A stretch of DNA of 64,000 nt from Streptomyces spectabilis (GTDB lineage Bacteria; Actinomycetota; Actinomycetes; Streptomycetales; Streptomycetaceae). Below, piece by piece: positions 1 to 9,137 of the stretch; the first letter of the stretch is position 1; each line of letters begins with the position of its first letter. Below the pieces are notes generated by a model. The model was not told the DNA's origin. It was given only the letters and a program-made list of their open reading frames with translations, and made no database searches. The position numbers and the translations under genes are program-made. The stretch covers positions 4,412,501-4,476,500 of the forward strand of contig NZ_CP023690.1 in the NCBI RefSeq assembly GCF_008704795.1, written 5' to 3'.

Positions 1-2489
1 ACCTTCGTGCCCTTCTTCGCCGTGTGCGGGACCTTCTTGCCGCCGTCGCCGAGCTCCAGCTTCGCGGTCAGACCGGACCAGCCGACGGCCGTGACGTCCT
101 TGGTGGTGACGACCGGCGTCTCGCCGCCGAGGCCGTCGTCGACGTGGCCGACGACCGTGCCCTTCTTCACCACCGTCTTCGCCGTGAGCGCGTCCTGGCC
201 GCCGCTGATCAGGTCCTTCACGACGTTCGTGACCTGGTCGATGTTGGCGACGCCCGGCTTGCCGAACTGGGCCAGGGCCGCGCCGATGATCACGTGGGTC
301 TTGCCGCCGACCCGCTTCTCCGCGGCGAACAGGATGTTGCCGCCCGCGGCCGTGGTGGTGCCGGTCTTGATGCCGATGGCGACCGTCGGGACGAGGCCGA
401 AGTAGTTCTTCTGCTCGTCGCCGTTGAGGTCGTCGTACTTGGGCTGGCGGGCGATCTCCTTGAACGTCGGGTTCTCCATCGCCACCCGGCCGAGCTTCAC
501 CAGGTCCTCGGCGGTCGACACGGTGGTCTTGTCGAGGCCGCTCGGGTCCGTGTAGTGGGTGTTCGTCATGCCGAGTTCCTTGGCCGTCTCGTTCATCTTG
601 GCCACGAACTTCTTCTCGTCGCCGCCGCTGTCCCAGCGCGCGAGCATCCGCGCGACGTTGTTGGCGGACGGCAGCATGACGGCCTGGAGGGCCTCGTACT
701 GCTTGATCTTCTGGCCCTCGGTCACCTTGACCACGGACTCGTTCTCCGGCTTGCCCTTCTCGTAGTGGCGCTGCGCCTCGGCGTCGACGGTGAGCGTCTT
801 GCCCTCGGTCCCCTTCTTGATGGGGTGGTCGCGCAGGATCAGATACGTCGTCATCACCTTCGCGATGCTCGCGATCGGCACGGGCTTCGCCTTGCCCGAG
901 CTGCCGAAGGTGCCGATGCCGTCCACGTCCATGGCGGCCTGGCCGTCGGCGGGCCAAGGGATGGAGGGCTTGCCGCCGCCGAAGGAGAACGTGTCCTTGG
1001 CGGTCATGGTGAGCTTCGCGTCCGGGAGCGGACGTACGGCCTGTACGACTGCAAACACAATCGCCAGGAGCGCCACGAGCGGCGTCCAGATCTTGAACCG
1101 CCGCACGAGGGTGCGGGTCGGGGTCTCCGCGGGCGGCGGCGTGTTCGTCAGCTCGGCCAGCAGGTCGAGCGGCGGCTTGGGCGGCAGCGGCTGCTGGGTG
1201 GTCGGCTCCGGGGCCTCCGGCGCCGCCGGCTCGGCCGCCCGCGGGGCGGCCGGGGCCGCGGCGGAGGCGGCGGGCGCCTTGGGCGCGCCCTGCGGCGGGG
1301 CCTTCCGCTCGGGGGTGGCACGGGGCTCGTCGAGCGGCTTCAGCGCGACGAACTTGCTGGTCCGCTCGGACTCGGACTCGGCCTTGGGCTTCTCGCCCTT
1401 GGTGTCGCCCTTGGTGTCGCCGAGCTTGAGCATGGTGGTGGGCTGGTCGACACCGGCACCGGAGCCGGAGCCGGTGGGCTTGACGGCCTTGAAGACGGCG
1501 GTGGCCTGGTCGACGGGCTTGTCGTCGCCGGGCTTGTCGGTGGCGTCGGCCTTGGTGTCCGACTTGGCGTCCGACTTGGCGTCCGCGTCCGGCTTGACGG
1601 CCTTGAACACCGCCGTCGCCTGGTCCACGGGACGCTCGTCGGCGTCGTCCGCACCGGTAGCGGACTCGCTCTGACCTGCGGCCCCGGCGGAACCTTCCGC
1701 CTCGGCGGCGTCCTTCTTCGCCCACGACGGCACGGTCTTGAGCACCGCCGTCGCCCGGTCGGCGGGCGGCTCACCGGCGTCGGCCTCGTCGTCGTCAGAG
1801 GTCTCGACCCGCGGCCGGTCGGTCCGGAACACAGCCGTGGCCGTATCGGACTTCGGCTCACCGACGGAGCCCGACTCCGCCTTCGACGAGGCGTCGCCCT
1901 CGCCCTCACCGGCGTCGGACTCCTCGTCACCGGAGGTCTCGACCTGGACAGCCGCGGCCGACTTCGGCTCACCGGCGGAGCCCTCCGCCGTCTTCGACGA
2001 GGTCGCGTCGGCGGTCTTGTCGGCGTCGGCCTCCTCGCCGTCAGAGGTCTCGACCCGCGGCCGGTCGGTCCGGAACACAGCCGTGGCCGTGTCCGACTTC
2101 GGCTCACCGGCAGAGGCCGACTCCGCCTTCGACGAGGCCTTGTCGTCCGCCTCGTCGGCGTCCTCGGCCGCGGCATCCGCCTCAGCGGAAACGTCACCGC
2201 CAGCAGGAACACCGCCCGCCCGGCCGCCCGCGCCGCCCTCGGGCTTCGCTTCGCCCTCGGGTTCCTCGTCGCCCTCCGCGTCCGCGGAGGCGACCCAGGC
2301 CGCCACCGCGTTCCGCAGGCGCGCGTCCCCGTTGGCCTCCTTGGCCGCCTTGGCCTTCGGGGGCGTGGGGGGCGAGGCGGCCGCGTCGTCCTCAGAGGCG
2401 CCCCCGCCAGAAACCGTCTTCGAACTGTCGGGGTACTCGCCCGCCACCGATTCCTCCTCGTACTCGCCGTACTCGCCGTGCTTCGCCAC
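1..2489 (-). CDS. D-alanyl-D-alanine carboxypeptidase (low-molecular-weight PBP), C-terminus cut by window edge
   Basis: Serine peptidase that trims the terminal D-Ala of peptidoglycan stem peptides outside the membrane. All three penicillin-binding motifs are present: S-I-A-K near residue 540, S-A-N near 608 and K-T-G near 705. One membrane segment (about residues 463-485) precedes the catalytic domain, so roughly 460 residues of acidic, Ala/Glu-rich, probably disordered sequence lie in the cytoplasm. That tail is far longer than in E. coli DacA types and holds repeated T-A-V-F-K/R motifs. The GTG at 2489 is the first possible start after an in-frame stop at 2547; its ribosome site is weak. 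The gene continues beyond base 1. Family assignment is firm; the role of the tail is unknown. Confidence 0.93.
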   Translation of the reverse strand, partial: MAKHGEYGEYEEESVAGEYPDSSKTVSGGGASEDDAAASPPTPPKAKAAKEANGDARLRNAVAAWVASADAEGDEEPEGEAKPEGGAGGRAGGVPAGGDVSAEADAAAEDADEADDKASSKAESASAGEPKSDTATAVFRTDRPRVETSDGEEADADKTADATSSKTAEGSAGEPKSAAAVQVETSGDEESDAGEGEGDASSKAESGSVGEPKSDTATAVFRTDRPRVETSDDDEADAGEPPADRATAVLKTVPSWAKKDAAEAEGSAGAAGQSESATGADDADERPVDQATAVFKAVKPDADAKSDAKSDTKADATDKPGDDKPVDQATAVFKAVKPTGSGSGAGVDQPTTMLKLGDTKGDTKGEKPKAESESERTSKFVALKPLDEPRATPERKAPPQGAPKAPAASAAAPAAPRAAEPAAPEAPEPTTQQPLPPKPPLDLLAELTNTPPPAETPTRTLVRRFKIWTPLVALLAIVFAVVQAVRPLPDAKLTMTAKDTFSFGGGKPSIPWPADGQAAMDVDGIGTFGSSGKAKPVPIASIAKVMTTYLILRDHPIKKGTEGKTLTVDAEAQRHYEKGKPENESVVKVTEGQKIKQYEALQAVMLPSANNVARMLARWDSGGDEKKFVAKMNETAKELGMTNTHYTDPSGLDKTTVSTAEDLVKLGRVAMENPTFKEIARQPKYDDLNGDEQKNYFGLVPTVAIGIKTGTTTAAGGNILFAAEKRVGGKTHVIIGAALAQFGKPGVANIDQVTNVVKDLISGGQDALTAKTVVKKGTVVGHVDDGLGGETPVVTTKDVTAVGWSGLTAKLELGDGGKKVPHTAKKGTK
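1794..1844 (-). repeat. 51-bp direct repeat inside the carboxypeptidase gene, copy 1
   Basis: Identical 51-bp block to 2040-2090. Both copies encode the same peptide around A-T-A-V-F-R-T-D-R-P-R in the cytoplasmic tail, separated by about 246 bp. The identity at DNA level suggests a recent internal duplication. Confidence 0.9.
2040..2090 (-). repeat. 51-bp direct repeat inside the carboxypeptidase gene, copy 2
   Basis: Second copy of the block at 1794-1844, same orientation and same reading frame, so recombination between them would delete codons without shifting the frame. Confidence 0.9.
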
Positions 2490-2667
2490 ACCGACCGAGG
2501 CCCGGACCCACTGTCCGAACCATGTACCAGTGTCCTGTGTGAGGGCTTAACCCCCGTGGTAGACGAGAACGACATACCTACTGGTTCCCGTACGTACCGC
2601 CCACGCGCTCTCGACAGACCAATGTGAGAGGGGTCACCCTGTCATTCATCCACGCGGGGAGGCATGG

Positions 2668-3429
2668 ATGGGCAGGAGCCGCAGAACAATTCCGGAGGAG
2701 CTTCTGCTGCTCGCTTTGGACCCGACCACGGGTACCACAGCGCAGCCGCAGTCGCTCGACCTCGGTCTGGCCGGAGCACAGCTAGTGGAGCTGGCGCTGG
2801 CCGGACGGATAGCCCCTGACGGGGATCGTATCGCCGTGGTGATGCCACGGCCCACGGGAGATCCGACTCTGGACTCCGCACTGGAGCTGCTGCGCAGGCG
2901 CGGCAGCCCGGTCCGCGCGGTCCACTGGATCGGCGGGCCCCGCCTGGGGCTGCGCCAGACCTACCTTTCACACCTGGAACGGTGCGGCATGGTGCATGCC
3001 GTGGCGGGCCAGATGTGCGGAGTGCTGCCGACGACTCGCTACCAGGCGACGGACACGGCGATCAGCCGGGAAATCAGGTCCCGGCTCGATTCGGCGATCC
3101 GCACCGGCGTACCGCCGGACCCGCGGACCGCGGCGCTCGCCGCGCTGGCCCACGCGGTCGGCCTCGGCAAGCACCTGTATCCGGGCAACGAGGGACGATC
3201 GTCCCGCTCCCGGCTGCGGGACCTGATCCGGCACGACCCGATGGGCGGCCTCGTGGCGCACGCCGTGATGGACGTCCAGAACGGCGTGGCGGCGCAGCCG
3301 CGCCGCAGCCCCGCGACGGCGGGACAGCAGGGCGCACGGCCGACGGCGAGGGCGGTGACGGAACCCGGCAGGGTGCCGATGCAGCCGCGCCGGGGTGCGG
3401 GAGCCATGGCCCGCGCCGTGGCCCACTGA
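2668..3429 (+). CDS. GPP34 (GOLPH3/VPS74-like) family protein
   Basis: 253 residues. The N-terminal half has the GPP34 pattern: I-P-E-E-L-L-L-L-A-L-D, then the alternating hydrophobic stretch A-G-A-Q-L-V-E-L-A-L-A-G-R-I and a leucine-rich region with G-L-R-Q-T-Y-L. Eukaryotic members bind phosphoinositides at the Golgi; the role of the many actinobacterial copies is unknown. The last 60 residues are Ala/Arg/Pro-rich and probably disordered. ATG 2668 is preferred because GGGGAGG sits 6-8 bases upstream. It is divergent from the carboxypeptidase gene and followed by a hairpin. Confidence 0.85.
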   Translation: MGRSRRTIPEELLLLALDPTTGTTAQPQSLDLGLAGAQLVELALAGRIAPDGDRIAVVMPRPTGDPTLDSALELLRRRGSPVRAVHWIGGPRLGLRQTYLSHLERCGMVHAVAGQMCGVLPTTRYQATDTAISREIRSRLDSAIRTGVPPDPRTAALAALAHAVGLGKHLYPGNEGRSSRSRLRDLIRHDPMGGLVAHAVMDVQNGVAAQPRRSPATAGQQGARPTARAVTEPGRVPMQPRRGAGAMARAVAH

Positions 3430-3441
3430 CCGAGCGGTCGC

Positions 3442-3464
3442 GCACGGGGAGCCGATTCCCGTGC
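3442..3464 (+). terminator. Hairpin terminator after the GPP34 gene
   Basis: Nine-base-pair stem (GCACGGGGA with TTCCCGTGC, one G-T pair) around a 5-base loop, 12 bases after the GPP34 stop. No U tract follows, which is common in Streptomyces. Confidence 0.6.
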
Positions 3465-3893
3465 GGCACAGCACCACGCACCGGGACCGGTACGGGCGCC
3501 GACACCGGCATCGGTACCGGAACCACGGGCGCGCGGCCCGCAGCGGCCGCCGCGCACGGCACCGCACCACGCAGCACCGCACTACGCAGCACCACCGCAC
3601 GCCGCGTCACCCGCACCGTGTGACGCACTCCGCGCCGGTCCCACGAGACCCGGCGCGGGAACCGTCGAGCCGTGCGGGGCCGGACGCCGGTCGCACCGGC
3701 GCCCGGGCCCCGCACGACGGCAACCACCGCACACAACACGCCTGTTGAGAAGCACGCGCGACGCCGTCGGGGCGTCGGCACCCCCACATGACCGCCGTTC
3801 TGCTGTTTCCCAGCGGCGAGTTGCCCCTTGGTGGCACTCTGCTCCACAGCAGACACGCAATGTAGAGGCATATTTGCCGGAGGTGCACTTCCC
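3465..3893 (+). other. Intergenic stretch with a short tandem repeat
   Basis: About 430 bases without a convincing gene. It contains two tandem 15-bp units (ACCGCAC[C/T]ACGCAGC) at 3561-3590 and the unmapped promoter region of the XRE gene. The open frames here show low-complexity His/Arg/Thr composition and no family resemblance. Confidence 0.5.
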
Positions 3894-4751
3894 GTGGCGT
3901 CCAACGTCAATCCCACCGTCAGGCGTCGCCGGCTCGGCCAGGAGCTGCGGCGGCTCCGTGAGCTCAAGGGCATGACGGCGGAGGAGGTGGCGGAGCGCCT
4001 GCTCGTCTCGCAGTCGAAGATCAGCCGCCTTGAGAACGGCCGCCGCTCGATCAGCCAGCGCGACGTGCGCGATCTGTGCGGGGTGTACGAGGTCGAGGAC
4101 CACCGCATCGTCGACTCGCTGATGCAGATGGCCAAGGACTCCCGCCAGCAGGGCTGGTGGCACTCCTTCGGCGACATCCCGTACAGCGTGTACATCGGTC
4201 TGGAGACCGACGCCGCGTCGCTGCGCGTCTACGACCCGCAGGTCGTCCCCGGTCTGCTGCAGAGCAGGCCGTACGCGGAGGCGCTGATCACCGGCGCGCT
4301 GCCGGAGACCACACCGACGGACATCGAGAAACGGGTCCAGGTCCGCATGCGCCGCCAGGAGCGCATCGCCGCGCCGGAGAATCCGCTGCGCCTGTGGACC
4401 GTCCTCGACGAGTCCGCCCTCCGCCGCGTCGTCGGCAACCGCGCGCTGATGCGCGAGCAGTTGGAGTACCTGGTCGAGCAGTCGCAGCTGCCGCACGTGA
4501 CGGTGCAGGTGATCCCCTTCGAGATGGGCGCGCACCCCGGCCTGAATGGGCAGTACGCGATCCTGGAGTTTCCGGACGCGTCGGATTCCAGCGTCGTCTA
4601 CATCGAGGGCGTCACCAGTGACCTGTATCTGGAAAAGGCCAATGACGTGCAGCAGTACAGCGTCATGTACGAGCATTTGCGGGCCCAGGCGCTGAACGTG
4701 GAGCAATCGCGGCAGCTGATCGCGGACATCGCCAAGGACTACGCCCGCTGA
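3894..4751 (+). CDS. XRE-family regulator with DUF5753 sensor domain
   Basis: 285 residues with GTG at 3894, chosen because GGAGGTG lies 10 bases upstream and homology begins there. An N-terminal helix-turn-helix (about residues 13-65, with S-Q-S-K-I-S-R-L-E-N-G) is followed by the DUF5753 domain (V-V-P-G-L-L-Q-S, later V-Q-V-I-P-F). These are WhiJ-like regulators, abundant in Streptomyces and tied to development. The DUF397 gene 283 bases downstream is the usual partner. An upstream in-frame ATG at 3828 has no ribosome site. Confidence 0.88.
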   Translation: MASNVNPTVRRRRLGQELRRLRELKGMTAEEVAERLLVSQSKISRLENGRRSISQRDVRDLCGVYEVEDHRIVDSLMQMAKDSRQQGWWHSFGDIPYSVYIGLETDAASLRVYDPQVVPGLLQSRPYAEALITGALPETTPTDIEKRVQVRMRRQERIAAPENPLRLWTVLDESALRRVVGNRALMREQLEYLVEQSQLPHVTVQVIPFEMGAHPGLNGQYAILEFPDASDSSVVYIEGVTSDLYLEKANDVQQYSVMYEHLRAQALNVEQSRQLIADIAKDYAR

Positions 4752-5034
4752 CATACACCCGCTGACATACGCCCGCCCGGTATTCGGAAGTTGACCTTCC
4801 GCTTATCGCCGAGGGCCGCCCAGCCCGGGAAGCGCCGCACGGTACACCTTTGCCTCGGCGTGACGGAAGACCCCTCTGGAATATGCCATCCGGTTGAGTG
4901 AACGAACCATCCGCCACTCGATGTTGGCGAGTAGCGTCATTCACGCCAACAGAGCAACGCGGATTCCGCGCTGTTGGCGCATCCCGCTCTCCCGCGGGAC
5001 AGCGCAATTCACCAACTGTACAAACGGAGCAAAC

Positions 5035-5244
5035 ATGGCAATCCAGCAAGGCGCGTCGCCCTCGTGGACCAAGTCGTCCTACTCCACCGGGAACGGCGCG
5101 TGCGTCGAGGTCAAGTCCCCCGTTCTGAGCGCCATTTCCGTGCGCGACTCGAAGGTCACGGGCGGCCCGGTCCTCGCCTTCCCGGCCGACTCGTGGAACG
5201 CCTTCGTGACCGAGGTGCGTGAAGGGTCCCACGACCTCGGGTGA
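5035..5244 (+). CDS. DUF397 small protein, partner of the upstream XRE regulator
   Basis: 69 residues with the DUF397 pattern W-T-K-S-S-Y-S-T-G-N-G-A-C-V-E-V followed by I-S-V-R-D-S-K and W-N-A-F. ATG 5035 has ACGGAGC upstream. Family members pair with XRE/DUF5753 proteins and are thought to modulate or be modulated by them; in WhiJ-like loci the small partner is the second component. It is transcribed in the same direction as the regulator, with its own 5' region. Confidence 0.85.
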   Translation: MAIQQGASPSWTKSSYSTGNGACVEVKSPVLSAISVRDSKVTGGPVLAFPADSWNAFVTEVREGSHDLG

Positions 5245-5295
5245 TACGTGCCAGTGAAGGCAACCGCAGCAACAACCGCATAGCTCCACCCGCAG

Positions 5296-5334
5296 AGCCC
5301 TCTCGACTGGTCCGCCGTCCCGGCCGAGGGGGCT
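5296..5334. terminator. Bidirectional hairpin between convergent genes
   Basis: Ten-base arms AGCCCTCTCG and CGAGGGGGCT (one wobble pair) around a 19-base loop, lying between the DUF397 stop (5244) and the stop of the convergent gene at 5353. Confidence 0.6.
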
Positions 5335-5352
5335 CGGCCTTGCCCCCGGGTG

Positions 5353-6279
5353 CTAGCGGAGCTGGTCGACGTACCGGTCCGTGCCCGGCACCGTCGGGAT
5401 GAACGGCGCGAGCAGCTCCACCCGCCCCAGGCCCCCGGCGGCCACCTCCGCCTCGCGCGCCGCGAAGCGCTCCGCCCAGCACGCGCGCGGATCGCACTCC
5501 AGGAACCACAGCAGCGTCAGGCGGGTGTCCACGCCCTCGACCTGCCGCACGTACGTCATCCGGTCGCCCGGCAGCGGCGTCGGGCGGAAGAGGGTCACCA
5601 TGGCGGCGGGCGAATCCCTGAGCGCCCGGGGCAGGTGCCGGGCGCGCAGCCATTCGAGCACCTCCGCGCGCTCCCGCGGCCCCGCGGCGTCGATGACCTC
5701 CAGGACGAGCCCCTGGTACGGGTGGTCCAGGGCGTGCAGGTCGCGCGGCCCGGCGGCGCCGTCGCGGTAGACGGTCGCCTCGTGGTCCTGGAAGGCCGTG
5801 AACACGTGCGTGCGGGCCTGGTGGACACGGCCGTCGCGGTTGAGGCGCTTGTTGATGGCGACGGTCCACTTCATGTGCTCGTCGTAGCGCCCTTCGGTGA
5901 TCCAGTACGTCGACAGATAGCAGCCCGCCGTCACGGGCCGCGCGACCGCGGACTTCTCGGGCACGCGCAGGAGTTGCAGCTCCCGGGTCGCCACCCAGCG
6001 CCGGCCCGCGTACATCCAGGGCATGGCCATCGCGCCCGCGTAGTAGTGGTCGTCCTCGTACCAGCGGTTGTACGCGAACTCGTGGCCCGGGTGCGGTTCG
6101 ACCATGGTGATCAGCGCGTGCCCCGGGCGCACGCCGTACGGGCCGACGGCGGCCAGCTCGCCGTACGCGTCGCCACCGGACGCGGCGGACCGGGTGTCGT
6201 CGGCGGACCGGGGGCCGTCTGCCGGCCGGGAGTCGTCGGTGGACCGGGAGCCGTCTGTGGACCGGGGGTCGTCGCCCAT
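5353..6279 (-). CDS. Conserved hypothetical protein, possible dimeric alpha/beta-barrel fold
   Basis: 308 residues with ATG 6279 preceded by GGGGAGAGG; an upstream in-frame ATG at 6330 would lie on the operator and add only low-complexity residues. The first 40 residues are D/R/S repeats. After that come two similar halves (M-V-E-P-H-P-G-H-E-F-A-Y-N-R-W-Y-E-D-D-H-Y and a later M-V-T-L-F-R-P), suggesting a tandem EthD/ABM-like ferredoxin fold; that is inference. The operator at 6311 lies in its promoter, shared with the divergent SDR, so it probably belongs to the regulon described in the findings. Function unknown. Confidence 0.7.
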   Translation of the reverse strand: MGDDPRSTDGSRSTDDSRPADGPRSADDTRSAASGGDAYGELAAVGPYGVRPGHALITMVEPHPGHEFAYNRWYEDDHYYAGAMAMPWMYAGRRWVATRELQLLRVPEKSAVARPVTAGCYLSTYWITEGRYDEHMKWTVAINKRLNRDGRVHQARTHVFTAFQDHEATVYRDGAAGPRDLHALDHPYQGLVLEVIDAAGPRERAEVLEWLRARHLPRALRDSPAAMVTLFRPTPLPGDRMTYVRQVEGVDTRLTLLWFLECDPRACWAERFAAREAEVAAGGLGRVELLAPFIPTVPGTDRYVDQLR

Positions 6280-6310
6280 GCCTCTCCCCTTCTTCGGCGC
6301 GGACCCATAC

Positions 6311-6327
6311 TCTGACGCCCCGTCAGA
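6311..6327. promoter_or_regulatory. Regulon operator site, perfect copy
   Basis: TCTGACG-CCC-CGTCAGA, both arms perfect. It lies between divergent genes, 31 bases upstream of the 6279 start and 26 bases upstream of the SDR start at 6354. Confidence 0.8.
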
Positions 6328-6353
6328 CATAAGGCCAGAGCCGGGAGGCCCGC

Positions 6354-7139
6354 ATGCCGCTGCTCCAGGGAAAGACCGTGATCGTCTCCGGTGTCGGCGC
6401 CGGGCTCGGCCACGAGGTGGCCGCGGCCGTCGTGGCCGAGGGCGGCAACGCCGTGCTCGGCGCCCGCACGGAGGCGAACCTCGCCAAGACCGCCGCCGAG
6501 GTGGACCCCGGGGGCGCCCGCGTCGCGTACCTGCCGACGGACATCACCGAGGAGGTCCAGTGCGGGGCGCTCGCGGACCTCGCCGTCGAGCGGTTCGGCG
6601 ACATCGACGCGCTGGTCCAGGTCGCGGCGTCCGACAGCCACTTCGGCGGGCTCCAGGACGCCGACTTCACCGCCTGGGCGGGCGTCCTGGACGTGAACCT
6701 GCTCGGCTCGCTGCGCATGACCCGGGCGTGCCTGCCCGCCCTGAAGGAGCGCGGCGGCTCGGTCGTCCTCATCGGTACGCAGTCGTCGGTGGCGGCGCCC
6801 TCCCAGGTGCGGCAGGCGGCGTACGCGGCGTCGAAGGGCGCGCTGACCTCGGCGATGTACTCCCTGGCGCGCGAGCTGGGCCCGCACCGGATCCGGGTCA
6901 ACACCGTGCAGCCCGGCTGGATGTGGGGCCCGCCGGTGGAGGCGTACGTGACCCTGACCGCGCGGGCCGAGGGCGTGCCGGAGGCCGAGGTGAAGCGGCG
7001 GCTCACCGAGCGCATGGCGCTGCCCGACCTCGCCACGGACGGGGACGTGGCGCAGGCGTGCGTGTTCCTCGCGTCGGACCGGGCGCGGGCCATCACCGGG
7101 CAGTCGCTCCTGGTGAACGCGGGAGAGCTGATGCGCTGA
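6354..7139 (+). CDS. Short-chain dehydrogenase/reductase
   Basis: 261 residues, classical SDR length. The cofactor loop is G-V-G-A-G-L-G at residues 13-19, the catalytic Ser precedes Y-A-A-S-K, and the protein ends in the usual C-terminal G-Q-S-L-L-V-N-A-G. The N-N-A-G motif is replaced by V-A-A-S, which is uncommon. GGGAGG lies 8 bases before the ATG. It would oxidise or reduce an alcohol/ketone pair with NAD(P). The operator at 6311 places it with the lipid-type catabolic genes further right. Confidence 0.88.
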   Translation: MPLLQGKTVIVSGVGAGLGHEVAAAVVAEGGNAVLGARTEANLAKTAAEVDPGGARVAYLPTDITEEVQCGALADLAVERFGDIDALVQVAASDSHFGGLQDADFTAWAGVLDVNLLGSLRMTRACLPALKERGGSVVLIGTQSSVAAPSQVRQAAYAASKGALTSAMYSLARELGPHRIRVNTVQPGWMWGPPVEAYVTLTARAEGVPEAEVKRRLTERMALPDLATDGDVAQACVFLASDRARAITGQSLLVNAGELMR

Positions 7140-7402
7140 GGCCCCGGCACCGCCAGGCCCCCACCCCTGCCCCCGGCCCGTCGCCGGGGGCTTTCCCGGC
7201 CCTCATTTGGTCACGTACATGAATCGAGATCGTCATCCCGAACGATTTTACTTCCTCTTGACCGTGCGGGCGGTTGTCCGCGCCACGCGGCCGAACCGAC
7301 GATGAGCGGGCCCTTCCCGGCCGTTCCCGCGCCGCACGGGTGAAGTTCCCACCAGATCAACGGAGTTGACCTAGTTCACAAGGCGGACCCCGGGAGGGGG
7401 AT

Positions 7403-8965
7403 ATGAACGGACTCGACTGGGCCGTGCTCATCGGCTACTTCGGCGTGATGGTCGCGATCGGCGTCTGGTCCCACAAGCGCGTGGACAACGTCAGCGACTT
7501 CTTCACCGCGGGCGGCAAGATGCCGTGGTGGCTGTCCGGCATCTCGCACCACATGTCCGGCTACAGCGCGGTGATGTTCACCGGCTACGCAGGAATCGCC
7601 TACACCTACGGCGTCACGTCCTTCGTCACCTGGTCCTTCCCCATCGCGCTCGGCATCGCGATCGGCTCCCGCCTTTTCGCCCCGCGCATCAACCGGCTGC
7701 GCTCGCGCCTGCACGTGGCGTCCCCCCTCGAATACCTCAAGAACCGCTACGACCTGCCCACCCAGCAGGCCCTCGCCTGGTCCGGCATGCTCCTGAAGAT
7801 CGTGGACGTGGGCGCGAAGTGGGCGGCGATCGCGACGCTCCTGTCCGTGTTCACCGGCGTCTCCCTGAACCAGGGCATCCTCATCACCGGTGCCGTCACC
7901 GCCGTCTACTGCACCATCGGCGGCCTGTGGGCGGACGCCCTGACCGAGCTGGGCCAGTTCGTCATCCAGTTGCTCGCCGGGATCGCGATGTTCGTGGCCG
8001 TGGTCGTGGAGCTGGGCGACTACGGCGGCTTCTTCGGCGTCTGGGACCGCCCCGAGCTGGACGGCCACGAGAAGCCCCTGATCGGCCCGTACGGCACGGT
8101 GTTCCTGCTCGCCTTCCTCTTCATCAAGCTCTTCGAGTACAACGGCGGCATGCTCAACCAGGCCCAGCGCTACATGGCCACGGCCAACGCCCGCGAGGCC
8201 TCGCGGTCCGCGAAGCTGTCCGCCGTGCTGTGGCTGGTGTGGCCGCTGGTGCTGTTCTTCCCGATGTGGATGTCGCCGCTCCTCGTCGACGCGAAGAAGC
8301 CCGACGGCTCGGACTCGTACGCCCTGATGACCGAACAGCTCCTTCCGCACGGCCTGTTGGGCCTGGTCATCGTCGGCTTCTTCTCGCACACGATGGCCAT
8401 GTGCTCCTCCGACGCCAACGCCATCGCGGCCGTCTTCACCCGGGACGTGGCACCCGTCCTGTCGCGCAGGGCCCGGCAGTGGACGGACCGCGCGGGACTC
8501 CTCGCCGCCCGCCTCACCACGGTCGTCTTCCTCGGCCTCTCCATGGCGGTGGCCACGCAGGTCAACTCCCCCACCTTCAACGACATCATCACCGTCGTCA
8601 TCAAGTGGGTCGCCGGACTCATGGGCCCCATCGCCATCCCGATGATGCTGGGCCTCCTGCGCACCTTCCGCCGCTCGGGCCCCACGGCCGCGCTCACCAG
8701 CTGGGCCCTGGGGCTGCTCGCCTTCTGGCTGGTCAACTACCCCGTCCACTGGAACGTCGACGGCGGCGTACCCCTCCAGTACCAGGTGTCCATACCGCTG
8801 GCGGTCTCGCTGGTCCTGTACGTCGTCATCGGCTGGGTGAAACCGGAGGACACCCCCGAGCGCGACGCGCTCATCGAGCGCATCAACACGGACGGCGACT
8901 CCGCCGCCGCGGCTCTCCCCCTGCCCGGCCAGGCAGAGCCCGCCCCTTCGAAGCCGGTGTCGTAG
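7403..8965 (+). CDS. Sodium:solute symporter (SSS family)
   Basis: 520 residues with about 13 membrane segments starting at residue 6. SSS features include the early D-F-F-T-A-G-G-K-M-P-W-W motif and the glycine-rich G-Y-S-A-V-M-F-T-G-Y-A-G helix. The family uses the sodium gradient to import sugars, amino acids, vitamins or organic acids; the substrate here cannot be read from sequence. GGGAGGGGG precedes ATG 7403. It is a single-gene unit closed by a strong hairpin at 9020. Confidence 0.9.
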   Translation: MNGLDWAVLIGYFGVMVAIGVWSHKRVDNVSDFFTAGGKMPWWLSGISHHMSGYSAVMFTGYAGIAYTYGVTSFVTWSFPIALGIAIGSRLFAPRINRLRSRLHVASPLEYLKNRYDLPTQQALAWSGMLLKIVDVGAKWAAIATLLSVFTGVSLNQGILITGAVTAVYCTIGGLWADALTELGQFVIQLLAGIAMFVAVVVELGDYGGFFGVWDRPELDGHEKPLIGPYGTVFLLAFLFIKLFEYNGGMLNQAQRYMATANAREASRSAKLSAVLWLVWPLVLFFPMWMSPLLVDAKKPDGSDSYALMTEQLLPHGLLGLVIVGFFSHTMAMCSSDANAIAAVFTRDVAPVLSRRARQWTDRAGLLAARLTTVVFLGLSMAVATQVNSPTFNDIITVVIKWVAGLMGPIAIPMMLGLLRTFRRSGPTAALTSWALGLLAFWLVNYPVHWNVDGGVPLQYQVSIPLAVSLVLYVVIGWVKPEDTPERDALIERINTDGDSAAAALPLPGQAEPAPSKPVS

Positions 8966-9019
8966 CGCCTTCTGCCGTCCCTCGTCCGCGGGTGGCTTCG
9001 CGCTGACGCGCTCGCTTCT

Positions 9020-9055
9020 CCCGCCCGCCCGCCCCTTTTGGGGCGGGCGGGCGGG
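9020..9055 (+). terminator. Strong hairpin after the symporter gene
   Basis: Perfect 16-bp stem of CCCG repeats (CCCGCCCGCCCGCCCC) with a TTTT loop, followed on this strand by AAAAA. It sits 55 bases after the symporter stop. The perfect stem favours termination even without a U tract. Confidence 0.7.
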
Positions 9056-9137
9056 AAAAATCCGCCGCGGAGCGGCGGAACACCACGACGGCGGCGCACC
9101 CGGCAGCGGGCCCGCACCGGCATGGTGAGATGCCCCC

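Noticed and set aside
24..2627. An 867-residue rightward open frame over the carboxypeptidase gene
   Set aside because: It is antisense to a gene with all three penicillin-binding motifs and reads as Arg/Gly/Leu low complexity.
9040..9060. A U-tract terminator after the symporter
   Set aside because: The A run is on the wrong strand for the symporter transcript; the hairpin alone was kept as the terminator evidence.
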